From Halosaccharopolyspora lacisalsi (GTDB taxonomy: Bacteria > Actinomycetota > Actinomycetes > Mycobacteriales > Pseudonocardiaceae): DNA of 64,000 bases. The DNA is taken from the NCBI RefSeq assembly GCF_014137975.1, contig NZ_JACGWZ010000007.1, positions 186,001 to 250,000 of the forward strand, in the 5' to 3' direction. The notes beneath the pieces were generated by a model. It did not search any database and had not been told where the DNA came from. It worked only from the letters and a program-made list of their open reading frames with translations. Below are positions 54,928 to 62,010 of the stretch, one piece after another. A program made the translations under genes and the position numbers. How positions within the stretch are numbered: the first letter of the stretch is position 1; every line of letters begins with the position of its first letter.

Positions 54928-54959
54928 ATTCACGCCCGGCTCATCACCGATCGCCCTGG

Positions 54960-55033
54960 CGACCCAGACGGGACTCGAACCCGCGACCTCCGCCGTGACA
55001 GGGCGGCGCGCTAACCAACTGCGCCACTGGGCC
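54960..55033 (-). tRNA. tRNA-Asp (GTC)
   Basis: This is a 74-nt cloverleaf. The acceptor stem pairs GGCCCAG with CTGGGTC (one G-U), the anticodon loop is CTGTCAC, the T arm is GCGGGTTCGAGTCCCG, and the discriminator is G. CCA is not encoded. Confidence 0.95.
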
Positions 55034-55049
55034 ATGTGCTGTTATAGCG

Positions 55050-55122
55050 TACCCCCAACGGGATTCGAACCCGCGTTACCGCCTTGAAAGGGCGGGGTCC
55101 TAGGCCTCTAGACGATGGGGGC
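55050..55122 (-). tRNA. tRNA-Glu (TTC)
   Basis: This is a 73-nt cloverleaf. The acceptor stem pairs GCCCCCA with TGGGGGT, the anticodon loop is CTTTCAA, and the T arm is GCGGGTTCGAATCCCG. It is first in the Glu-Asp-Phe operon on the minus strand. It also supplies the substrate of HemA. Confidence 0.95.
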
Positions 55123-55352
55123 TTGGCCGGTCACCAACCGACCCGGCCTTACCTCCAACCGGCTTTCCCTTTCTCTGGGGCGCCCCGTTGGGAGCAAGGA
55201 AAACTTTACTGCATGCTTCCGAGGGCTCCACAAGGGGGTCCCCCAGGCCGCGCACCCCGAAGCCACCCGCACTCCGCACGAGCCAGGATACCGACCATGA
55301 CCTGGTTTTCCGCTCCGCCGGAGAGCACGAGCGAGACGAACCTCGAACGACA

Positions 55353-55979
55353 TCAGCGGACCGCACCGGGAAGCTGGTGGCTGCTCAACCACTCCGCACT
55401 GGCCACGCCCCTCAACGTGACGCGCCACACTTCCGAGGTCCGCGCGGCCGCCCCCGGGCCGCCGCGTCGTTCGGAACCGAGCGTCCGCGCACCGATCATC
55501 GCGGCGTGCACCACACGCGCGACCTCCGCCGGCTCCACTCCGGAACGCAGCAGACCGCGCTCCGCCGAACGGCGGAGCAGGTCGGCCAGCAACGTCTCCC
55601 AGTCCACCCCGCTCCGTCGCTCGACCACTTCGTCGGCGATCCGATGCCGCGCCAGGGATGTTCCGGCGCGCAGTACGACGTCCTCCTCGATGAGGCGGGT
55701 GGCCTCGTCGACCATGCCGATCGCCACCGACAGCGGGTCGAGACCGCGCCCGAGCCAGCGCTGCCGCAGCGTCGGCCAGCGCCGGTTCTGCAGCTGGATG
55801 AGCGCGGCGGCGAGGGATTCCTTCGAGGCGAAGTGGAAGTAGAAAGCACCCTTGGTCACCCCGCTGCGCCGCAGGATCGCGCTCAGCGGTGTGGCGTCGT
55901 AGCCCACCCGGTCGAATTCCTCGGCAGCAGCGATGACGATGGCACGACGCGTGGCTTGCGCCCTGCGCTGCTGGGGCAT
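55353..55979 (-). CDS. TetR-family regulator, ArpA/ScbR (gamma-butyrolactone receptor)-like
   Basis: The 208-residue regulator has a TetR helix-turn-helix (AAAEEFDRVGYDATPLSAIL, then RRSGVTKGAFYFHFASKESLA). The GYDATPLSAILRRSGVTKGAFYFHF stretch is the pattern of gamma-butyrolactone receptors such as ArpA/ScbR. The ligand domain is shorter and diverges after the first helices. GGAG lies 8 nt before the ATG. No AfsA-like synthase or biosynthetic genes are adjacent, so it is an orphan and the ligand is unknown. Confidence 0.78.
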   Translation of the reverse strand: MPQQRRAQATRRAIVIAAAEEFDRVGYDATPLSAILRRSGVTKGAFYFHFASKESLAAALIQLQNRRWPTLRQRWLGRGLDPLSVAIGMVDEATRLIEEDVVLRAGTSLARHRIADEVVERRSGVDWETLLADLLRRSAERGLLRSGVEPAEVARVVHAAMIGARTLGSERRGGPGAAARTSEVWRVTLRGVASAEWLSSHQLPGAVR

Positions 55980-56355
55980 GTACGCATCTCCAGAAGGCCG
56001 CGTAGGGCGGACAGTGCGACCGGCTTCGGCGGTCGCCCGCACCGAGTGTCACACCATCCGATGATCAACTACGTGACGGTAAGTTACCGCTTCCGCGCAG
56101 GATTCACCCATCCGGCACTACTCGATCGCCAAGTCGCACGTCAGCGCGTCATCGCCTACCTGGCGCACAGGAAAAAGAGACCCAGGAGTATGTTTCCCTT
56201 CGGGTTCGTCATCGGATCCGCCTCCCCGCGAGGCGTTCCACCGGGGGGTGTTCGTCTCGCGGGGAGCGAGCATCGGTCGCACGGAGAAGCCACAGGCGTG
56301 CCCCGCCCAGCCGCGGCACGCCCACAGCAGGCCTTTCCGCGGCCCTCCCGGTGCT
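55980..56355. other. 376-nt region between TetR gene and small hypothetical gene
   Basis: No gene is supported. It should hold the tetR promoter (the sequence ACGTGACGGTAAGTTACC lies near 56073-56090) and a hairpin at 56295-56322, GGCGTGCC / GGCACGCC, which probably terminates the small gene ending at 56356. Confidence 0.5.
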
Positions 56356-56595
56356 TTAGTGGGTAACCGGCGGCTCGCCGCTCTCGTCCGGCGCCAGGCC
56401 GAGCATCTCCAGCAGCAACTTGCAGTCCTCGGCGTCCCTGGCACCGCGCGCCACCGCGACACGGGCGCAGTGCACCTTCTCCGGCGACATGCCGCCGGCA
56501 TCCCCGTTTCGTGGGACGGGAACCTCGCCGGAGGGCCGAGCGGATCCCTCTTCCTGGCTCCCCAGGAACCTGCGCACGTCCAGTGATCCATCCAT
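56356..56595 (-). CDS. Small hypothetical protein
   Basis: The 79-residue soluble protein has a conserved-looking end, ARDAEDCKLLLEMLGLAPDE, preceded by a KVHCARVAVARG stretch with a second cysteine. GGGGAGG lies 5 nt before the ATG at 56595, good evidence for translation. I recognise the ending from unnamed actinomycete proteins but no function. Confidence 0.62.
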   Translation of the reverse strand: MDGSLDVRRFLGSQEEGSARPSGEVPVPRNGDAGGMSPEKVHCARVAVARGARDAEDCKLLLEMLGLAPDESGEPPVTH

Positions 56596-56804
56596 CGCGA
56601 CCTCCCCGACTCGTGTACCAGCGGCAGAATAACCACAGGTCACGAGGGGTCATATCCCCCCACGGTGTGTTTTACACCGACACACAGTAATCGGTTCGAC
56701 GAATTCGAGATCGACTTCGAGCGCACCGGGCACCACGACCCCTCGCGCCGCGGGACTCGTGGGGGATCGTTCCCTCCGTCGCTCGTGTCCGAGGTTTACA
56801 CCCT

Positions 56805-56819
56805 TACCCCCCAGGGGTA
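56805..56819. promoter_or_regulatory. CsoR-type operator of the copper operon
   Basis: TACCCC (56805-56810) and GGGGTA (56814-56819) form a palindrome around CCA, 12 nt before the csoR start. C4-G4 palindromes of this type are CsoR targets. Position over the core promoter fits repression released by Cu(I). Confidence 0.65.
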
Positions 56820-56830
56820 TTATCCACGGC

Positions 56831-57139
56831 ATGGAAGGCAGTCACGAGCATCAGCACGCTCGACCCGACACGACGCGCAAGGACGATCACTTGCGCCGGT
56901 TACGCAGGATCGAGGGGCAGCTGCGAGGACTGCAACGCATGGTGTCCGAGGACGTGTACTGCATCGACGTGCTCACCCAGGTATCCGCGGCTACCAAGGC
57001 ATTGCAGTCCTTCTCCCTGGATCTGCTGGAGGAGCACATGGCGGGATGCGTCGTCGAAGCCGCCCGCACCGGTGACGACGAGGCCCAGGCGAAGGTCCGC
57101 GAGGCCGCGGACGCCATCGCACGCCTGGTCAAGTCCTGA
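56831..57139 (+). CDS. csoR: Copper-sensing repressor CsoR
   Basis: The 102-residue all-helical repressor has the DUF156 fold (HLRRLRRIEGQLRGLQRMV) and the Cu(I) ligands Cys44 (EDVYCIDVL), His69 and Cys73 (EEHMAGCVV). The His-rich start (EGSHEHQHA) may add metal contacts. It represses the copZ-copA genes that follow 59 nt downstream until copper binds. Confidence 0.92.
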   Translation: MEGSHEHQHARPDTTRKDDHLRRLRRIEGQLRGLQRMVSEDVYCIDVLTQVSAATKALQSFSLDLLEEHMAGCVVEAARTGDDEAQAKVREAADAIARLVKS

Positions 57140-57198
57140 CGACCGCTCGTCGTTCTCACCGAGCACAGCACACGCGAGTCGAAACCCGAGGAGCGAAC

Positions 57199-57420
57199 AT
57201 GGCCACTCAGACCCTCACCGTCGGCGGTATGACCTGCGAGCACTGCACCATGTCGGTGTCGGAGGAACTCGGTGAGCTGCCGGGGGTATCCGCGGTCGAC
57301 GTCTCCCTCGACACCGGCGAGGTGACCGTGACCGCCGAGCAGCAGATCAGCGAGGAAGCGGCTTCGGCCGCCGTCAGCGAGGCGGGATACGCACTCGAAA
57401 GCTGGCAACCCGCGAACTGA
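57199..57420 (+). CDS. copZ: Copper chaperone CopZ (HMA domain)
   Basis: The 73-residue ferredoxin-like HMA domain has the Cu(I)-binding GGMTCEHC motif at residues 9-16 and the usual [15 protein letters not shown] strand. It ferries copper to CopA or CsoR in the cytoplasm. A GAGGAG-type site precedes the ATG by about 6 nt. It is the middle gene of csoR-copZ-copA. Confidence 0.92.
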   Translation: MATQTLTVGGMTCEHCTMSVSEELGELPGVSAVDVSLDTGEVTVTAEQQISEEAASAAVSEAGYALESWQPAN

Positions 57421-57520
57421 CCGACACACCCGCCGGGTGACCGCGCGGCATCCGAGGTCTCCCCACCACGCAAGCCAACACGTGGACCCTCGCAGAGCAC
57501 GTGGACCCTTCACAGGGGGC

Positions 57521-59785
57521 ATGATGACCGGTACGGCCTTGTCCACCACCCAGGAAACCGAACTCGCCATCGGCGGAATGACCTGCGCCTCGTGCGCGAC
57601 GCGGGTCGAACGCAAGCTGAACAAGCTCGACGGCGTCACCGCCACGGTCAACTTCGCCACCGAGCAGGCGAGGATCGAGCACCCGGGCGGGGTGGAACTC
57701 GACAGGCTGGTCGACGCCGTCGAGGCCGCGGGCTACTCGGCGACACTTCCCCGGAGCGCGGAGGAAGCCGGGCAGGAGCCGGACACGGCCGAGGATCCGC
57801 GAACCGCCTCACTTCGGCACCGGTTCGTCGTCTCGGCGATCCTCGGCGCTCCGGTGATCGCGCTGTCGATGGTGCCCGCGTGGCAGTTCACGTACTGGCA
57901 GTGGTTGGTGCTGACGCTGGCGTCACCGGTCGTGGTGTGGGGCGCGTGGCCGTTCCACCGGGCCACGGCCGCGAACCTGCGCCACGGCTCGACCACCATG
58001 GACACCCTGGTGTCGATGGGGGTCACCGTGGCCTACCTGTGGTCGCTGTACGCCCTGTTCCTCGGGGCGGCGGGCCGTGCGGGCATGACCCACGAGTTCA
58101 GCCTCGTGCCGCGTCCCACCAGCAACGCCGACATCTACCTCGAAGTCGCCGTCGGCGTGACCGTGTTCCTGCTGCTCGGCAGGTGGCTGGAGGAACGCGC
58201 CAAGCGGCGTGCGGGCGCGGCCCTGCGCGCGCTGCTGGAACTCGGCGCTTCCGAGGTGACCGTCCTCCGCGACGGGCGGGAGGAGCGCATCGCCGTCGAC
58301 CAGCTCCGGGTCGGCGACGAGTTCCTGGTGCGGCCCGGCGAGAAGATCGCCACGGACGGCACCGTGCTCCGGGGCTCCTCCGCCGTGGACCGCTCGATGC
58401 TGACCGGGGAGTCGGTGCCCGTGGAGGTGGCCGAGGGCGACGAGGTCACCGGCGCGACGATCAACACGGGGGGTCGGCTGGTGGTTCGCGCCACGCGGGT
58501 CGGCTCGGACACCGAACTGGCGCGGATGACCAAGCTGGTCACCGAGGCCCAGAGCGGCAAGGCCCGGGTGCAGCGACTGGCCGACAGGATCTCCGCGGTG
58601 TTCGTCCCGGTCGTGCTGGCCATCGCCGCGCTCACGGTCGTGGGCTGGTCGCTGACCGGGCGACCGGTGGAGCTGGCCGTGACGGCGGCCGTGACGGTGC
58701 TCGTGGTCGCGTGCCCCTGCGCACTGGGCCTGGCCACGCCGACGGCCCTGCTGGCGGGGACCGGCCGCGGCGCCCAGTTCGGACTGCTGGTCAAGGGGCC
58801 CGAGGTACTGGAGTCCACCCGGCGGGTCGACACCGTGGTGCTGGACAAGACCGGCACCGTCACGACGGGGCGCATGAGCGTCGTCGAGGTCGTCCCCGGT
58901 GCGGGCCGCACCCGGGAGGACGTCCTGCGCGTCGCGGGGGCTCTCGAAGCGCCCTCGGAGCACCCGATCGCGCGCAGCATCGCGGTCACGGCCCGCTCGG
59001 AGCTGGGTGATGTCGCCGAGGTCGAGGACTTCCGCAACGTGGAGGGTCTGGGCGTGTCCGGTCGGCTCGGTACGGAGACCGCACTGGCCGGGCGCGCGAG
59101 CCTGCTCGAGCAGCACTCCGTCGAGATGCCGCCGGAGCTCGAACGGGAACGGGAGCGCGCGGAGGCAGCCGGCCGGACGGTCGTCGCCGTGGCACGTGGC
59201 GAGGCGGCCGTGGGACTGGTGGTCGTGGCCGACGGGCTCAAGCCCGGCAGCGTGGAAGCCGTTCGACGGCTGCGGGATCTGGGACTGCGGCCGATGCTGC
59301 TCACCGGTGACAATACGACCGTGGCCGCCGCCGTGGCCGGTGAGGTCGGCATCGACTCCACCGACGTCATCGCCGGGGTGCTGCCCGATCGCAAGATCGA
59401 GGTCGTGCGCGAGCTGCGGTCGCAGGGGCGCACGGTGGCCATGGTCGGTGACGGCATCAACGATGCTCCGGCGCTGGCCGCCGCCGATCTCGGGTTGGCC
59501 ATCGGAACCGGTACCGACGTGGCCATCGAGGCGGGTGACATCACGCTGGTCCGGGGGGACCTGCGGGCCGCCGGTGACGCCATCCGACTGTCGCGGCGCA
59601 CGCTGGGCACCATCAAGGGCAACCTGTTCTGGGCTTTCGCCTACAACGTGGCCGCTCTGCCGATCGCGGCGGCCGGCCTGCTGAACCCGATGCTCGCGGG
59701 GGCAGCGATGGCGTTTTCCAGCGTGTTCGTGGTGACCAACAGCCTTCGGCTGCGGCGGTTCCGTGCCACTTCCGACGACGGGTGA
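57521..59785 (+). CDS. copA: Copper-exporting P1B-type ATPase
   Basis: CopA exports Cu(I) using ATP. The 754-residue protein has one N-terminal HMA domain (GGMTCASC, Cys22/Cys25) and eight membrane helices with the transport-site CPC ([13 protein letters not shown]). The actuator motif is TGES, the phosphorylation site DKTGTVTTG, the nucleotide-binding SEHPIARS and hinge [10 protein letters not shown]. All catalytic residues are intact. The start is the first of two ATGs; AGGGGG lies immediately upstream. It ends the copper operon. Confidence 0.95.
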   Translation: MMTGTALSTTQETELAIGGMTCASCATRVERKLNKLDGVTATVNFATEQARIEHPGGVELDRLVDAVEAAGYSATLPRSAEEAGQEPDTAEDPRTASLRHRFVVSAILGAPVIALSMVPAWQFTYWQWLVLTLASPVVVWGAWPFHRATAANLRHGSTTMDTLVSMGVTVAYLWSLYALFLGAAGRAGMTHEFSLVPRPTSNADIYLEVAVGVTVFLLLGRWLEERAKRRAGAALRALLELGASEVTVLRDGREERIAVDQLRVGDEFLVRPGEKIATDGTVLRGSSAVDRSMLTGESVPVEVAEGDEVTGATINTGGRLVVRATRVGSDTELARMTKLVTEAQSGKARVQRLADRISAVFVPVVLAIAALTVVGWSLTGRPVELAVTAAVTVLVVACPCALGLATPTALLAGTGRGAQFGLLVKGPEVLESTRRVDTVVLDKTGTVTTGRMSVVEVVPGAGRTREDVLRVAGALEAPSEHPIARSIAVTARSELGDVAEVEDFRNVEGLGVSGRLGTETALAGRASLLEQHSVEMPPELERERERAEAAGRTVVAVARGEAAVGLVVVADGLKPGSVEAVRRLRDLGLRPMLLTGDNTTVAAAVAGEVGIDSTDVIAGVLPDRKIEVVRELRSQGRTVAMVGDGINDAPALAAADLGLAIGTGTDVAIEAGDITLVRGDLRAAGDAIRLSRRTLGTIKGNLFWAFAYNVAALPIAAAGLLNPMLAGAAMAFSSVFVVTNSLRLRRFRATSDDG

Positions 59786-60027
59786 GCACCGAGAGGCTTG
59801 AATCGGGGGCGAAGCCCTCCCCAAAAGTGCTTCGGCGTGCCACAATCAGCAGTGCTGACTACCCCCGGTCAGCACCTGTGGAGATCCCCTCCGGCCCCTG
59901 CGCTCTTCCCCCTGGCGCGGGGGCTCTCCGCTGTCGGACTCGATTACCCGGCGTATTCGACCCGTGCTCAGGAGTGATAGGGCACACACGTCATGTTCGT
60001 TCGCAACACAGCCGTTATCGTGTGCAC

Positions 60028-60591
60028 GTGGCATTAGGACGAACGAAGATCGGGCGCCGGCAGCGGGCGGAGTCTCTCGAGGACCAGCAGGAGTCCGAGC
60101 CGGATCGCGAGATCGAATCGTACCTGGCGGCGCTGACGCCGGAAGAAGAGGACACGGAGACCACGGGCTCCGGGCGGCGTTTCGGCGCCGCACAGGTTTA
60201 TCAGCTTCGGCTGCCGTTGATGGCCAACGAGCGTCTCAAGGAGCTCGCCGCCCGCCAGGGCACCTCGCCGGACGCGCTGGCGCGTGACTGGGTCATGCAG
60301 CACCTCTCCGACGCCGAGGCCGCCGAAGCGGAACCGGACCCGGGGTGGCCCCAGGAGGAGCCGCGCACCTCGGCCCACGCTCGGCGGGGACCCACCCGGC
60401 AGGGGCCTCCGCAGCAGTTCCCCGAAGCACCCGGGACCCCCTATCCCGACCAGTACTCCGAGCCGTACCCGGCCGCGGGATCCACCGCCCAGGCTCCCTG
60501 GCCCCCGCCCGGGTACACGCCCCGGGCCTCGGAGGTCGAGGAAACCGACACCGAGATCACCATCCCCCACGGGCAGCGCCGCTACTACTGA
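60028..60591 (+). CDS. Hypothetical protein with possible ribbon-helix-helix segment
   Basis: The 187-residue protein begins basic (LGRTKIGRRQRA), then acidic. A segment QVYQLRLPLMANERLKELAARQGTSPDALARDWVMQHL (read at ~53-90) follows the strand-helix-helix pattern of CopG/Arc-type DNA-binding proteins. The second half is Pro/Gln-rich disorder ending with a conserved-looking EITIPHGQRRYY. The start is GTG at 60028 or 60022; no ribosome-binding site is seen, so it may be leaderless. The function is unknown. Confidence 0.6.
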   Translation: MALGRTKIGRRQRAESLEDQQESEPDREIESYLAALTPEEEDTETTGSGRRFGAAQVYQLRLPLMANERLKELAARQGTSPDALARDWVMQHLSDAEAAEAEPDPGWPQEEPRTSAHARRGPTRQGPPQQFPEAPGTPYPDQYSEPYPAAGSTAQAPWPPPGYTPRASEVEETDTEITIPHGQRRYY

Positions 60592-60675
60592 CCGGACCTC
60601 TGCCGGCGAAGGCACCCCCCGACTGTCTTCGCCGGCAGCGCCCGCCGGGAGCGGATCGACAGGGCGACCACCGTC

Positions 60676-60847
60676 AGGCAAGCGGCGAAGCCGCTTTCTT
60701 CCACGCACGCAAGGTGACCGCCCGGGGGTTCTCAGGCGTCGCCTCGCGGGGACAGCTGCCACGTGGCGTAGTAACTACTCGATGTGGCAGATCCCGGAGC
60801 GAGGCGACGCCTGAGGTCCCCCCGCTTAACCCACTGCGCAAGCCAGC
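60676..60847. repeat. Dispersed structured intergenic repeat, copy 2
   Basis: It begins with AAGCGGC-GAA-GCCGCTT (60680-60696), then CCACGCACGCAAGG. It ends with CGCCTGAGGTCCCCCCGCTTA and CCCACTGCGCAAGCC. It contains an 85-nt hairpin: arms CTCAGGCGTCGCCTCGC (60731-60747) and its perfect complement (60799-60815), with a second inner stem CTGCCAC (60756-60762) / GTGGCAG (60784-60790). It lies between converging genes, as copy 1 does. Confidence 0.65.
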
Positions 60848-60857
60848 CAAAAATTCC

Positions 60858-62009
60858 TCAAAGCCCGAGTTCGCGGGAGATGAGCATGCGCTGCACCTCG
60901 CTGGTCCCCTCCCCGATCTCCAGGATCTTGGCGTCGCGGTAGAACCGGGCCACGGGAGTCTCGTTCATGAACCCGTACCCGCCGAAGATCTGGGTGGCTT
61001 CCCGCGCGTTGTCCATCGCGGCGTTGGAGGAGGCGAGCTTGGCCATGGCGGCCTGCTTGGTGAAGGACTCCCCGCGCAGCATCCGCGAGGCGGCGTCGTA
61101 GTAGGCCAGCCGTGCCGTGTGGGCCCGCAGCTCCATGTCCGCGATCTTGAACTGGATCGCCTGGTACTCCCCGATCCGGTGACCGAACGCCTCGCGCTCC
61201 CCGGCGTAGCGCACGCACTCGTCCACGCAGCCCTGTGCCAGCCCCACACCCAGTGCCGCGATGGCCACGCGTCCCTCCGCGAGCACCGACAGGAACTGCG
61301 CGTACCCGCGCCCGCGTTCGCCGAGCAGGTTCTCGGCGGGCACGCGGCAGTCGTCGAAGGCGAGCTCGTGGGTGTCCGAAGCGTTCCAACCGACCTTGGA
61401 GTACTGGGGCGCCACGGTGAAACCGGGGGTTCCCGCCGGAACGATGATCGTCGAGATCTCCTTGCCACCGGTGGGCTTCTCCCCGGTGACGGCGGTGACC
61501 GTGACGAACCCGGTGATCTCGGTGCCGGAGTTGGTGATGAACGACTTGGATCCGTTGATCACCCACTCGTCGCCGTCGAGCACCGCCGTGGTCCGGGTGG
61601 CCCCGGCGTCGGACCCGCCACCCGGTTCGGTGAGCCCGAAGGCGCCGAGCGTCTCACCGGTGGCCAGCCGGGAGAGCCACTCCCGGCGCTGTCGCTCGTC
61701 ACCGAAGCGCTGGATCGGCATCACCCCGAGCGAGACACCGGCCTCGAGGGTGATGGCCACCGACGAGTCGACGCGGGCGAGTTCCTCCAGGGCCAGGCAC
61801 AGCGCGAAGTAGTCACCGCCCATGCCGTCGTGGGCCTCGTCGACGGGCAGGCCGAACAGTCCCATGCGGGCCATGCCCTGCACGAGCGGATAGGGGAACT
61901 CGTGTCGCTCGTAGTAGTCGGCGATGACGGGGGCGACTTCCTTGCGCGCGAAGCTTTCCACGCTCTGCCGCAGCGCCTCGTGTTCCTCGCTGAGTCGATG
62001 ATCGACCAT
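60858..62009 (-). CDS. Acyl-CoA dehydrogenase (isovaleryl-CoA dehydrogenase type)
   Basis: The 383-residue FAD enzyme has AITLEAGVSLGVMPIQRFG, GAFGLTEPGGGSDAGATRT, IAALGVGLAQGCVDEC, the flavin-binding QIFGGYGFMNE, and ILEIGEGTSEVQRMLIS. It introduces the alpha-beta double bond in acyl-CoA. It starts 1 nt after the biotin carboxylase stop; a carboxylase/acyl-CoA dehydrogenase pair of this kind is the leucine-degradation set (AccA1-FadE19 in mycobacteria). The substrate is inferred from that context. Confidence 0.88.
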   Translation of the reverse strand: MVDHRLSEEHEALRQSVESFARKEVAPVIADYYERHEFPYPLVQGMARMGLFGLPVDEAHDGMGGDYFALCLALEELARVDSSVAITLEAGVSLGVMPIQRFGDERQRREWLSRLATGETLGAFGLTEPGGGSDAGATRTTAVLDGDEWVINGSKSFITNSGTEITGFVTVTAVTGEKPTGGKEISTIIVPAGTPGFTVAPQYSKVGWNASDTHELAFDDCRVPAENLLGERGRGYAQFLSVLAEGRVAIAALGVGLAQGCVDECVRYAGEREAFGHRIGEYQAIQFKIADMELRAHTARLAYYDAASRMLRGESFTKQAAMAKLASSNAAMDNAREATQIFGGYGFMNETPVARFYRDAKILEIGEGTSEVQRMLISRELGL

Positions 62010-62010
62010 C

